Positions 1 through 6,965 of a DNA stretch of 7,980 nt are shown here, one piece after another; the stretch's first letter is position 1; the number at the start of each line of letters is the position of its first letter. Source of the DNA: Sulfurimonas sp. GTDB lineage: Bacteria; Campylobacterota; Campylobacteria; Campylobacterales; Sulfurimonadaceae. The stretch is taken from NCBI GenBank assembly GCA_015663215.1, contig DQSP01000228.1, positions 1 through 7,980 of the forward strand, given 5' to 3'. The notes beneath the pieces are model-generated. The model was not told the origin of the DNA. It saw nothing but the letters and a program-made list of their open reading frames with translations, and ran no database searches. A program made the position numbers and the translations under genes.

Positions 1-804
1 GCTTTCCGTGAGAGAGAGTATTTAATGGACATCATTGAGGGTTATTGTGGCGCTCGTTTAACGCATGCAGCTATTCGTATTGGTGGGGTTCCTTTGGATA
101 TTCAGGATACTTTTATCTCCCAACTTAAAACATTTTTAGACAAATTACCAGGTAATATCAAAGATTATGAAGACCTGCTTGATAAAAATCGTATTTGGCT
201 GATGAGAATGGAAGGTGTTGGTGTTATTTCTAAAGAGATGGCACTTTCATGGGGTTGTACTGGTCCAATGTTAAGAGCATCTGGTGTAGCTTGGGATATT
301 CGTAAAGAAGAGCCGTATGAGCTATATGACGAGATAGAGTTTAATGTACCTTGGTCTGATAAAGGTGACAACTTTGCTCGTTACCGCGTTTACATGCAAG
401 AGATGAGAGAAACAGCAAAGATTCTTTATCAAACAATAGATATGTACGAAGAGACAGTGAAAAATAACCAAACAGAGTTAATGGCTCATTCACCAAAATA
501 TATCTCAGCTCCTAAGCTAGATATTATGACTCAAAACTACTCACTTATGCAACACTTTGTTTTAGTAACACAGGGTATGAGACCACCAGTTGGTGAAGTT
601 TATATTGCAACGGAGTCACCAAAAGGTGAGCTTGGTTTCTTTATAAACTCTCAGGGTGGACCTTATCCATATAGACTAAAACTTCGTGCACCATCTTTTT
701 GGCACACAGGTATTTTAACTGACCTTTTACCAGGTCACTATATTCCAGATGTTGTTTCTATTATTGGAACAACGAACATAGTTTTTGGGGAAGTGGACAG
801 ATAA
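1..804 (+). CDS. nuoD: NADH-quinone oxidoreductase subunit D (NuoD), 3' part, 5' end outside window
   Basis: NuoD is the 49-kDa-type subunit of the peripheral arm of complex I. With NuoB it forms the quinone-reduction site at the membrane surface. The frame is open from base 1 and encodes family residues (AFREREYL) before the Met at base 25, so that Met is internal and about a third of the protein lies upstream. The visible 267 residues contain the family signatures [47 protein letters not shown] and [14 protein letters not shown]. The C-terminus reads [22 protein letters not shown] and [14 protein letters not shown], and GE(I/V)DR is the usual NuoD terminus. NuoD descends from the [NiFe]-hydrogenase large subunit. 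The nickel-binding cysteines of that ancestor are absent from the part seen, as expected. Its TAA overlaps the next ATG by one base (TAATG), which implies translational coupling. Confidence 0.97.
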   Translation, partial: AFREREYLMDIIEGYCGARLTHAAIRIGGVPLDIQDTFISQLKTFLDKLPGNIKDYEDLLDKNRIWLMRMEGVGVISKEMALSWGCTGPMLRASGVAWDIRKEEPYELYDEIEFNVPWSDKGDNFARYRVYMQEMRETAKILYQTIDMYEETVKNNQTELMAHSPKYISAPKLDIMTQNYSLMQHFVLVTQGMRPPVGEVYIATESPKGELGFFINSQGGPYPYRLKLRAPSFWHTGILTDLLPGHYIPDVVSIIGTTNIVFGEVDR

Positions 805-1025
805 TGAAAAGATATGATTTAAGACATTTAAAAGATAATTTTGAACCAAGAATGAAAGAAATTCTTGAGGTTCATAAGGCTGGAGAAGTAGCAATATTTC
901 TTTTTGAGATTGGTGATTTTTCACCCGTTCAAAGAAGTGCAGATTTGATAAAAGAGTGCGGATATGTTCTTAACAACTCTTTAAAGTTTAATGAAGTCGA
1001 CTGGACTGTCGTAGCTAAAAGATAA
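804..1025 (+). CDS. Small complex I subunit in the NuoE position (Cj1575c/HP1264 type)
   Basis: This 73-residue protein occupies the place of nuoE. Classical NuoE is about 160 residues with four cysteines binding a [2Fe-2S] cluster. This protein has one cysteine (C51) and is less than half the length, so it cannot be a normal NuoE. It resembles the short protein found in this position in Campylobacter and Helicobacter (Cj1575c/HP1264), as I recall that family: a basic [10 protein letters not shown] start, a hydrophobic core EVAIFLFEIGDFSPV (about residues 28-42), and a FNEVDWTVVAKR terminus. No membrane segment or signal peptide is visible. The start overlaps the nuoD stop, with GGGGAAG at 787-793 as a possible ribosome binding site. 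It probably sits at the electron-input end of complex I next to the 310-residue protein encoded downstream. Its exact role is inferred, and databases may label it NuoE by position only. Confidence 0.85.
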   Translation: MKRYDLRHLKDNFEPRMKEILEVHKAGEVAIFLFEIGDFSPVQRSADLIKECGYVLNNSLKFNEVDWTVVAKR

Positions 1026-1037
1026 GTAATTAAGATA

Positions 1038-1970
1038 ATGGGCAAAATAATAAATTCAAAAACTACACAAGCTATGTTGTTACAACACTTTATGCATGCA
1101 TATACTGCTGTAAGTAGTAAGAAACGATATGATGCTTGTGTAGAAATTATTCAAAATGCTGATGCTATTATGGTGCTGGGCACAAAAATAGCAACAGATA
1201 GCCCAGAGTTATATAAAATGTTAGAAGTTCTATCTAGAAAAGAAGATGTGAAAATAGTTTATTCACACCCAATTGATGATCCAGCAATGAGGGCAATCAC
1301 GAATCAGTTTATGAAATATGAACCAGGTTCAGAAGAGGGAGTAATAGCATTACTTGCATATTACCTACTTGAGGGTGAAAATTTACCAGAGAGAACAAAA
1401 AACTTTTTAGATGCCTTAGATGTAGCTTATTTGGAAGCTGAAAGTAATACAGGCGAAGAAGAGTTCGAAGAAACTGTTGCACTCTTTAAAGCGGCAAATA
1501 CTAGAGTATTAATACTTGGTGATGATCTAATGGCACACCCTAGAGCACAAAACATTGCAAAAATATGTGCACTTATTGAGAATAATTATGACATTTCAAT
1601 ATATATCGCTTCTAGTTTAGTGAATGAAATGGAAATATCTCAAACGAGTGCAGTAGATGCAGAGTTACAAGAAGTTGAAGATTTACCTGAGTATAATGGT
1701 ACAGTTATTTATCATGCCCATGGACTGCATAAAGATGATAAATCTTTACATGGATCAGTTCAGTTTGCAAATGCAGCTAAAATTTCTGATGGAGATTTTA
1801 TCTCGATTGCATTTGATGGACAAACGATTAATAGAGAGTTTAAAATTGATAATGAACTCAAAGGAACAATTGCAATAAACCCAATATCTGATATTGATGT
1901 CCAATTGCAAAGGTACAAGTTTGAGAGATCTAAAATTAATAAAATAAATCAAAACAGTGAGAGTAGATAA
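1038..1970 (+). CDS. Complex I subunit in the NuoF position (Cj1574c/HP1265 type), paralogue of NuoG C-terminal half
   Basis: This 310-residue soluble protein stands where nuoF normally lies but lacks every NuoF hallmark. It has no glycine-rich FMN/NADH motif and no C-x2-C-x2-C cluster motif, and only two cysteines (C34, C177). In position and size it matches the Campylobacter/Helicobacter subunit Cj1574c/HP1265. It aligns with the C-terminal half of the NuoG encoded next. Residues 22-82 align without gaps to NuoG 357-417, with 21 of 61 identical by my count (GTKIATDSP with GTAIKTDNP; YSHPIDDP with YFHPVDDP). Residues 158-181 align to 548-571 (11 of 24), and 251-285 to 773-807 (10 of 35). It is therefore a degenerate molybdopterin-oxidoreductase-like fold without cofactor residues or Fe-S ligands. 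The ribosome binding site is weak (TTAAGA-like, 12-base gap). A structural or donor-docking role is inferred. Confidence 0.88.
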   Translation: MGKIINSKTTQAMLLQHFMHAYTAVSSKKRYDACVEIIQNADAIMVLGTKIATDSPELYKMLEVLSRKEDVKIVYSHPIDDPAMRAITNQFMKYEPGSEEGVIALLAYYLLEGENLPERTKNFLDALDVAYLEAESNTGEEEFEETVALFKAANTRVLILGDDLMAHPRAQNIAKICALIENNYDISIYIASSLVNEMEISQTSAVDAELQEVEDLPEYNGTVIYHAHGLHKDDKSLHGSVQFANAAKISDGDFISIAFDGQTINREFKIDNELKGTIAINPISDIDVQLQRYKFERSKINKINQNSESR

Positions 1971-4460
1971 ATGAGTAATGTAAGCATAAACATAGACGGA
2001 AAAGAAATTGTTACACAAGAGGGTGAGTTTATACTCAACGCAGCACGTGCAAATGATATTTACATACCTGCAATATGTTATTTGACAAGATGTAGTCCAA
2101 CTTTGGCTTGTCGTATTTGTCTTGTAGAAGCGGATGGAAAACAAGTATATGCTTGTAATGCAAAAGCTAAAGAGGGTATGAATGTCATAACTACAACTGA
2201 AAATATTGAAAAAGAGCGCCGTGCTATCATGGAAGTTTATGATGTAAATCATCCTCTTCAATGTGGTGTATGTGATCAATCAGGAGAGTGTGAGCTTCAG
2301 AACTATACACTTGAGATAGGTGTTGATTCTCAAAGCTACTCTGTAAAAGATGTAGATAGATCTTCTCATGACTGGGGACACCTTCACTATGATCCGGGTC
2401 TTTGTATCGTATGTGAACGCTGCGTTACCGTATGTAAAGATATGATTGGTGATAACTCACTTAAGACTATAGCTCGTGGTGCAGATCCACTTAATGCTGA
2501 GTTTAAAGAGAGTATGCCTAAAGATGCTTATGCAATGTGGAACAAGCTTAACAAATCGGTTATCGGCTTAACTAACGGTACTGATGTTCTTGACTGTACT
2601 TCATGTGGAGAGTGTGCATCTGTTTGTCCAGTTGGAGCACTTGTTGATACTGAGTTTATGTACAAGTCAAATGCATGGGAACTTACAAAAATACCTGCTA
2701 CTTGTGGTCACTGTTCTGCTGGATGTCAAATCACTTACGATGTGAAGCATACAAGTGTTGAAAATCCTGATGATAAAATCTACCGTGTTATGAATGAGTG
2801 GAACTATGTATCTTTATGTGGTGCTGGACGTTACGGTTTTGATTATGAAAACAGAGATGTTACTAAAGATGAAACAGCATTTGCAAACGCAGTAGAGGCA
2901 TTCAAAAAAGCGGATACAATTAAGTTTACGAGTACTATTACAAATGAAGAAGCATATATATTAGAAAAGCTAAAAGATAAGTTTGGATACAAACTTATAA
3001 ATGATGAAGCTAAATCTTTTCAAACTTTCTTAAGTGACTACTCTGCTGTGAGTGGAAAAGCTCTGTATGGAAGTGATTTAAAAGTTGCTATGAACTCTAA
3101 CTTTATAGTAAGTGTTGGTACAGCGATTAAAACTGACAATCCAAATGCGAGATATGCTCTTAATAACTCTCTCACTACAAATAAAGGTGCAGCACTTTAC
3201 TTTCACCCAGTGGATGATCCAATCATTGCAGGTCTGAGTAAAAATATTGTTTGTGTAAACCACAAACCACTTCAAGAAGAGACAGTACTTTATCTTGTTC
3301 TTGACCTTTTTGCAGATAAGTCTAAACTTCCAACGGATATCGTTGATTATTTAGCATCATTTCACTCGACTAAGACTATTACAGTTACTGAAGTTGTAAA
3401 AGAAAAAGTTGTTGAAATAGTTAAAGAGATGAAAGTTAACGAAGAGACAGGCGAAGAAATAGAGATAGAAGTAGAAAAGTCAAAAATGGTTTCTACAAAA
3501 GTAAGTAAAGAAGTTGAAGTTGATGATAACAGACTTTTTGCTATGCTTGGTATGGCTGATAACTTTATGGAAACTTTTGAAAAACTTATGAAGAAAAAAG
3601 ATACTTTTTCTATGATAGTAGGACCTGACCTTTATAACCATCCAAACTCTAAAAACTTAGCACGTTTAGTAGCACTTGTTGAGAAATACTCAGAGTTTGA
3701 ACTTGTAATGATACCTACACTTACAAATACACTTGGTGTTGCTTTAATAAATGAGCTAAGTGACAGTGCTGGAGAATATGCAATCGGATATAACACAGTA
3801 GCTGACTTTGAACTTAATGGTTTGGGTGAGGGTGACCTCGATATGCCAGCTATAAATCAGCAAGAAGGAACTCTTACAAGTATTAATAAACATGTAAACC
3901 CCACAAATGCAGCACTTACATATGGTGGATACACATTAAATGATATTGCGAATGCATTAGGTTTGGATGCTGAGAATACTATTGATTATACAGTTGCTCT
4001 TGGAACTGTTGCAGGATTTAAAGCAGAAGAGTTTGATGACCTTCCAGATTATTACACAAATAGCGGTGAGGAGATTCGTGGATACAAGCTTGATAACTTG
4101 GATGTAACTGTAGGAAGTGATGAAAGTGTTAGCAAGATTGATGAAGCACTCCTTTTAGAGGGAAGCTTGATCTATTTAGCAAACCCTGTGAGACAGTTTA
4201 CAGACTTTACTAAAAACACTACAAATCTTGATGAGAAAAGTGGTGTTTACATGAGTGCTCAAAGCTTAGAAGAATCAGAACTTAGTGAAGGCGATAGTGT
4301 ATCTGTTACAACTGCAAATGGTGAACTTACTGCGAATATAGTAAGTGATAATAAATTTGCAGGAAATATCACAATCTTACCAACATTTGATTCGAAATTA
4401 AACTCAGGGGCTTTAGTGAACGCGTATCGTTTTGCTTCAGCTTCGATAAAAAAGGTATAG
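1971..4460 (+). CDS. nuoG: NADH-quinone oxidoreductase subunit G (NuoG), iron-sulfur subunit
   Basis: This 829-residue protein relays electrons through the peripheral arm of complex I. An N-terminal [2Fe-2S] ferredoxin domain has C36, C47, C50 and C62 (cluster N1b). H94, C98, C101 and C107 form the His-Cys3 motif of N5. Two complete ferredoxin-type motifs follow, C145/C148/C151/C155 and C209/C212/C215/C219, where classical NuoG has ligands for only one cluster (N4). C245, C248, C252 and C283 match N7. From about residue 300 the protein is molybdopterin-oxidoreductase-like without recognisable cofactor ligands, ending in a small beta domain (about 770-810). A lysine/glutamate/valine-rich insertion spans about 466-518. 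The C-terminal half is paralogous to the protein encoded just upstream. The length fits the Campylobacter/Helicobacter NuoG, as I recall it. The start directly follows the previous stop, with GAGAG at 1959-1963 as a moderate ribosome binding site. Confidence 0.97.
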   Translation: MSNVSINIDGKEIVTQEGEFILNAARANDIYIPAICYLTRCSPTLACRICLVEADGKQVYACNAKAKEGMNVITTTENIEKERRAIMEVYDVNHPLQCGVCDQSGECELQNYTLEIGVDSQSYSVKDVDRSSHDWGHLHYDPGLCIVCERCVTVCKDMIGDNSLKTIARGADPLNAEFKESMPKDAYAMWNKLNKSVIGLTNGTDVLDCTSCGECASVCPVGALVDTEFMYKSNAWELTKIPATCGHCSAGCQITYDVKHTSVENPDDKIYRVMNEWNYVSLCGAGRYGFDYENRDVTKDETAFANAVEAFKKADTIKFTSTITNEEAYILEKLKDKFGYKLINDEAKSFQTFLSDYSAVSGKALYGSDLKVAMNSNFIVSVGTAIKTDNPNARYALNNSLTTNKGAALYFHPVDDPIIAGLSKNIVCVNHKPLQEETVLYLVLDLFADKSKLPTDIVDYLASFHSTKTITVTEVVKEKVVEIVKEMKVNEETGEEIEIEVEKSKMVSTKVSKEVEVDDNRLFAMLGMADNFMETFEKLMKKKDTFSMIVGPDLYNHPNSKNLARLVALVEKYSEFELVMIPTLTNTLGVALINELSDSAGEYAIGYNTVADFELNGLGEGDLDMPAINQQEGTLTSINKHVNPTNAALTYGGYTLNDIANALGLDAENTIDYTVALGTVAGFKAEEFDDLPDYYTNSGEEIRGYKLDNLDVTVGSDESVSKIDEALLLEGSLIYLANPVRQFTDFTKNTTNLDEKSGVYMSAQSLEESELSEGDSVSVTTANGELTANIVSDNKFAGNITILPTFDSKLNSGALVNAYRFASASIKKV
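3366..3524 (+). other. Charged K/E/V-rich insertion within NuoG
   Basis: NuoG residues about 466-518 are dominated by lysine, glutamate and valine with alternating patterns (TEVVKEKVVEIVKEMKV, then EEIEIEVEKSK). The paralogous upstream protein lacks the segment: the distance between the shared LP (ending P117 and P454) and the shared L(I/V)xGxDL block is about 53 residues longer in NuoG. It would form a surface helix or long beta hairpin. The reading frame is intact, so it is a real protein segment and not a frameshift. Confidence 0.7.
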
Positions 4461-4463
4461 TAT

Positions 4464-5447
4464 ATGGATAACGCATATTTAATTGAAACGGTTATAAAAG
4501 TCGTTGTAATTTTACTTGTATTCTCAGCATTAGCGGGAATTGGTACATATTTTGAACGTAAGATACTTGCATTTATGCAACGTCGTCTTGGGCCGATGAA
4601 TGTAGGTCCCTTTGGACTTCTTCAAGTTGGAGCAGATGGTATCAAGCTTTTTACAAAAGAGGATATTATCCCTTCAGGTGTAGTAGCACCTATCTTTAAG
4701 ATAGCACCAGTAATTACAGCAGCTACTGCATTTATGGCAGCAGCAGCGATACCTTTTTTACCATCATTTACAGTTTTTGGATACGAAGTACATCCAATAG
4801 TTGCAGATATTGACATCGGTATTTTATATGTTCTTGGTGTTATGGCTATTGGTCTTTTTGGTCCACTGCTTGGTGGTATGGCTTCAGCAAATAAGTTTGC
4901 ACTACTTTCAGCTGCTCGTGCTGCTGCTGTGTTTATCTCTTATGAGGTTGTAACTGGACTTGCTGCACTTGCACCGATTATGTTAGTAGGTTCACTTTCA
5001 CTTATTGACTTTAATAACTACCAGATTGAAAATGGTTGGTTAGTTTGGTCACAACCTCTTGCATTTATACTTTTTTGGATTGCTGCCTTTGCTGAAACTG
5101 GTCGTACACCATTTCACCTAATCGCAAACGACCACGAAATTATTGATGGTTTTGGTACTGAGTACTCTGGTATGAGATGGGGTCTTTTCTTCATCGGTGA
5201 GTATGCAAATATGTTCTTTATCTCTTTTGTTATCCCTATCATTTTTCTTGGTGGTTTTGGTGATGGAAGTGTTTTAGGTGCATTTGCATTACTTGGTAAG
5301 ATGGCATTTTTCTTCTTCTTTTTCTTATGGACTAGAGCTGCATGGCCAGATGTAAGACCAGATCAACTTATGTGGTTATGTTGGAAAGTACTTATGCCAT
5401 TAGCAGTGATTAACGTTGTTATCACTGGTTTTGTGATGATGTTTTAA
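4464..5447 (+). CDS. nuoH: NADH-quinone oxidoreductase subunit H (NuoH), membrane subunit
   Basis: NuoH (ND1 family) is the membrane subunit that joins the peripheral arm to the proton-pumping arm and forms the quinone access channel. The 327-residue length is normal, and about eight hydrophobic segments are visible. Conserved elements include ERKILAFMQRRLGPMNVGP (31-49), GLLQVGADGIKLFTKED (51-67), ANKFALLSAARAAAVFISYE with the key E161, TEYSGMRWGLFFIGEYANM (232-250) and RPDQLMWLCWK (298-308). The loop after RTPF (214-217) reads HLIANDHEIIDG, not the common DLPEAESELVAG, so two usual glutamates are Ala and Asp while E225 is kept. A run of six phenylalanines lies at 282-287. AAAGG at 4451-4455, inside the nuoG end, is a well-spaced ribosome binding site. 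Only three bases separate it from nuoG, so it belongs to the same operon. Confidence 0.98.
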   Translation: MDNAYLIETVIKVVVILLVFSALAGIGTYFERKILAFMQRRLGPMNVGPFGLLQVGADGIKLFTKEDIIPSGVVAPIFKIAPVITAATAFMAAAAIPFLPSFTVFGYEVHPIVADIDIGILYVLGVMAIGLFGPLLGGMASANKFALLSAARAAAVFISYEVVTGLAALAPIMLVGSLSLIDFNNYQIENGWLVWSQPLAFILFWIAAFAETGRTPFHLIANDHEIIDGFGTEYSGMRWGLFFIGEYANMFFISFVIPIIFLGGFGDGSVLGAFALLGKMAFFFFFFLWTRAAWPDVRPDQLMWLCWKVLMPLAVINVVITGFVMMF

Positions 5448-5450
5448 GGG
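5446..5450 (+). promoter_or_regulatory. Ribosome binding site of nuoI (AAGGG)
   Basis: AAGGG overlaps the nuoH stop codon and touches the first of three consecutive ATG codons (5451, 5454, 5457). No spacer exists for the first, three bases for the second and six for the third. Normal spacing therefore favours initiation at 5457. Confidence 0.6.
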
Positions 5451-5456
5451 ATGATG

Positions 5457-6068
5457 ATGGAACAATTTAATAATAGAAACGTAGCTGATAACGGCTACTA
5501 TATGGTAGACATTGAAGATTATCCGACTGATGGTTGGGGACAATTCAAGCGAATAGTAAAAAGAACATTTAGAATTGAGCTTTTTGTAGGTTTGTGGGTA
5601 GTTATGAGAGAGATGATTAAGTTTGATATTCATACTATCTCTTACCCAGAGGAGAAGATGCCTATTGGACCACGTTACCGTGCTATTCATGAGATGAAAC
5701 GCCTTTGGGAGTCTGATGCTGAGCGTTGTATTGGTTGTGGACTTTGTGAGAAGATTTGTATCTCTGATTGTATTCGTATGGATACAAGTATAGATGAAGA
5801 TTCTCGTAAAGAGGTTTCAAGTTATACGATTAACCTTGGTCGCTGTATCTTTTGTGGATACTGTGCTGAAGTTTGCCCAGAGTTAGCAATTACACATGGT
5901 GGAGAGTATGAAAATGCATCTGACCAGCGTGAACATTTTATTGATTATGCAGGAATGCTAACGCCAATTGATGTTATGAAAGCAAATGCTCAAAAAGAGT
6001 TCGAAGGTTTTGGTGCTATTACACCACATGAAGATGAGCGTGTTAAAACAACACCTCTAGCATATTAA
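5457..6068 (+). CDS. nuoI: NADH-quinone oxidoreductase subunit I (NuoI), 2x[4Fe-4S] subunit
   Basis: NuoI is the TYKY-type subunit that carries clusters N6a and N6b and passes electrons from NuoG towards NuoB and quinone. Numbering from the first possible ATG (5451), the two motifs are C93/C96/C99/C103 (CIGCGLCEKIC) and C132/C135/C138/C142 (CIFCGYCAEVCP). The family element SYPEEKMPIGPRYR precedes them. After the first motif the usual CP is CI, and an extra C107 follows; E. coli NuoI, as I recall it, also has a cysteine there. An N-terminal amphipathic segment (about 30-60) with RTFRIELFVGLWVV would lie on the membrane surface. The tail is polar and variable. At about 203-205 residues it is slightly longer than E. 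coli NuoI (180). Three in-frame ATGs compete, and I chose 5457 from ribosome binding site spacing. Annotation from 5451 or 5454 would add only one or two methionines. Confidence 0.97.
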   Translation: MEQFNNRNVADNGYYMVDIEDYPTDGWGQFKRIVKRTFRIELFVGLWVVMREMIKFDIHTISYPEEKMPIGPRYRAIHEMKRLWESDAERCIGCGLCEKICISDCIRMDTSIDEDSRKEVSSYTINLGRCIFCGYCAEVCPELAITHGGEYENASDQREHFIDYAGMLTPIDVMKANAQKEFEGFGAITPHEDERVKTTPLAY

Positions 6069-6072
6069 GGAG
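6067..6072 (+). promoter_or_regulatory. Ribosome binding site of nuoJ (AAGGAG)
   Basis: A perfect AAGGAG begins within the nuoI stop codon and lies eight bases before the ATG at 6081. It is the strongest Shine-Dalgarno sequence in the window and fixes the nuoJ start. Confidence 0.85.
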
Positions 6073-6080
6073 ATTGGACT

Positions 6081-6656
6081 ATGTTTGAAGCAGTAGCATT
6101 TTACCTGTTTGCATTTTTAACAATAACGATGTTTTACATAACTGTAACTACAGCACAAGCGTTATATGCACTCAGTGCATTAGCAGCAGGAATGATTTTT
6201 ATATCAGCATTTTTCTTTATTCTAGGTGCTGATTTTTTAGGTGCGGTACAAATTATCGTCTACACAGGTGCTGTTATGGCACTCTATGCATTTGGTATGA
6301 TGTTCTTTGATACAACTCGTGAAGTAAAAGAGAAGAATGGAAACAAATATATTGTAGTTGGTTTGAGTGTTCTCGCAGCAGTTATGATAGTTGCTATCTT
6401 TTCAGCTCCAATCATCTCTACAAATATGCAAGCTTTTTATCCAATGATAGAAGGTGCAGGTAATACTCAAATGGTTGGTATGGTTCTTTTTACAAAGTAC
6501 CTTGTTCCATTTGAAGTTGCTGCTATTATGCTTTTAGTGGCAATGGTTGCTGGAATTGTTTTAGCTGGAAAGAAGATGGATTTATCACTAACACTTTTAA
6601 ATGCTGAAGAGATACAAGCAATTGAAGATGAAAAAAATAAGAAGGTACTCTCATGA
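6081..6656 (+). CDS. nuoJ: NADH-quinone oxidoreductase subunit J (NuoJ), membrane subunit
   Basis: NuoJ (ND6 family) sits in the membrane arm between NuoH and NuoK, and its third helix takes part in coupling quinone chemistry to proton transfer. The 191-residue protein has five hydrophobic segments. The third carries the family signature GADFLGAVQIIVYTGAVMAL (49-68), with the conserved tyrosine at 61. The fifth includes LFTKYLVPFEVAAIMLLVAM (136-155), where the PFE motif is typical. A hydrophilic loop (about 77-89, DTTREVKEKNGNK) and a charged tail (about 174-190) lie outside the membrane. It starts 12 bases after nuoI behind a perfect Shine-Dalgarno sequence. Its end overlaps nuoK by four bases (ATGA), a classical coupling arrangement that supports equal production of both subunits. 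Confidence 0.97.
   Translation: MFEAVAFYLFAFLTITMFYITVTTAQALYALSALAAGMIFISAFFFILGADFLGAVQIIVYTGAVMALYAFGMMFFDTTREVKEKNGNKYIVVGLSVLAAVMIVAIFSAPIISTNMQAFYPMIEGAGNTQMVGMVLFTKYLVPFEVAAIMLLVAMVAGIVLAGKKMDLSLTLLNAEEIQAIEDEKNKKVLS
6642..6645 (+). promoter_or_regulatory. Ribosome binding site of nuoK (AAGG)
   Basis: AAGG within the end of nuoJ is seven bases from the ATG at 6653 and ten from a second in-frame ATG at 6656. Spacing favours the first, which also forms the ATGA overlap with the nuoJ stop. Confidence 0.6.
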
Positions 6657-6961
6657 TGGAAATTGGTTTAAATCACTATCTAGTTCTATCTACAATATTA
6701 TTTTGTATAGGTCTAATAGGTGTAATGCGTAGAAAGAATCTTCTTATGCTCTTTTTTGCAACAGAAATTTTACTTAACGCAGTTAATGTAGGCTTTGCAG
6801 CAATTTCACATTACTATGGTGACTTAACAGGTCAGATGTTTGCATTTTTCGTAATTGCAATCGCTGCTTCTGAGTTGGCTGTAGGACTTGGTTTATTAAT
6901 CGTTTGGCATAAACGCCACGGCACGATTGACTTAGACACATTAACAAGTATGAGAGGATAA
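6653..6961 (+). CDS. nuoK: NADH-quinone oxidoreductase subunit K (NuoK), membrane subunit
   Basis: NuoK (ND4L family) is a three-helix membrane subunit homologous to MrpC of multisubunit antiporters, and it forms part of a proton path next to NuoJ and NuoN. Its 102 residues match the family (E. coli has 100). Both essential membrane glutamates are present: E38 in FFATEILLNAVNVGFAA (helix 2, E36 in E. coli) and E74 in IAIAASELAVGLGLLI (helix 3, E72 in E. coli). The basic loop MRRKNLL (25-31) between helices 1 and 2 is also conserved. The gene overlaps nuoJ by four bases. A second start three bases downstream would remove only one methionine. Confidence 0.98.
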   Translation: MMEIGLNHYLVLSTILFCIGLIGVMRRKNLLMLFFATEILLNAVNVGFAAISHYYGDLTGQMFAFFVIAIAASELAVGLGLLIVWHKRHGTIDLDTLTSMRG

Positions 6962-6965
6962 ACAG

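Noticed and set aside
25..27. ATG as a start for nuoD
   Set aside because: The frame is open back to base 1, the codons before it encode conserved NuoD residues, and a start here would remove about a third of the family length.
1026..1037. Possible promoter between the nuoE-like and nuoF-position genes
   Set aside because: The gap is 12 bases. No convincing -35/-10 pair was found beyond the general AT richness of the region.
1657..1878. A 73-codon + strand frame inside the 310-residue gene
   Set aside because: It is an out-of-frame shadow. The enclosing frame shows clear homology to NuoG, and this one has no family features.
1038..1970. Annotation as a true NuoF (NADH-binding flavoprotein)
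   Set aside because: No glycine-rich FMN/NADH motif, no clustered cysteines and too short (310 against about 430-450). It aligns with NuoG instead.
1755..2279. A 174-codon open frame on the minus strand across the nuoF-position/nuoG junction
   Set aside because: It lies opposite two well-supported genes. Its translation is rich in Cys, Tyr, Ile and Ser, typical of antisense to AT-rich coding DNA, and it shows no recognisable domain.
2871..4460. A functional molybdenum-cofactor enzyme in the C-terminal half of NuoG
   Set aside because: The fold is molybdopterin-oxidoreductase-like, but no Cys, SeCys or Ser metal ligand in a recognisable context was seen, and complex I NuoG is not known to bind this cofactor.
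5307..5328. Pyrimidine-rich T/C run resembling a terminator tail
   Set aside because: It encodes the phenylalanine run in a NuoH membrane helix, has no GC-rich hairpin before it and lies inside a gene.
5451..5459. ATG triplet repeat as a phase-variation tract
   Set aside because: Only three units of a 3-base repeat. Gain or loss would not shift the frame.
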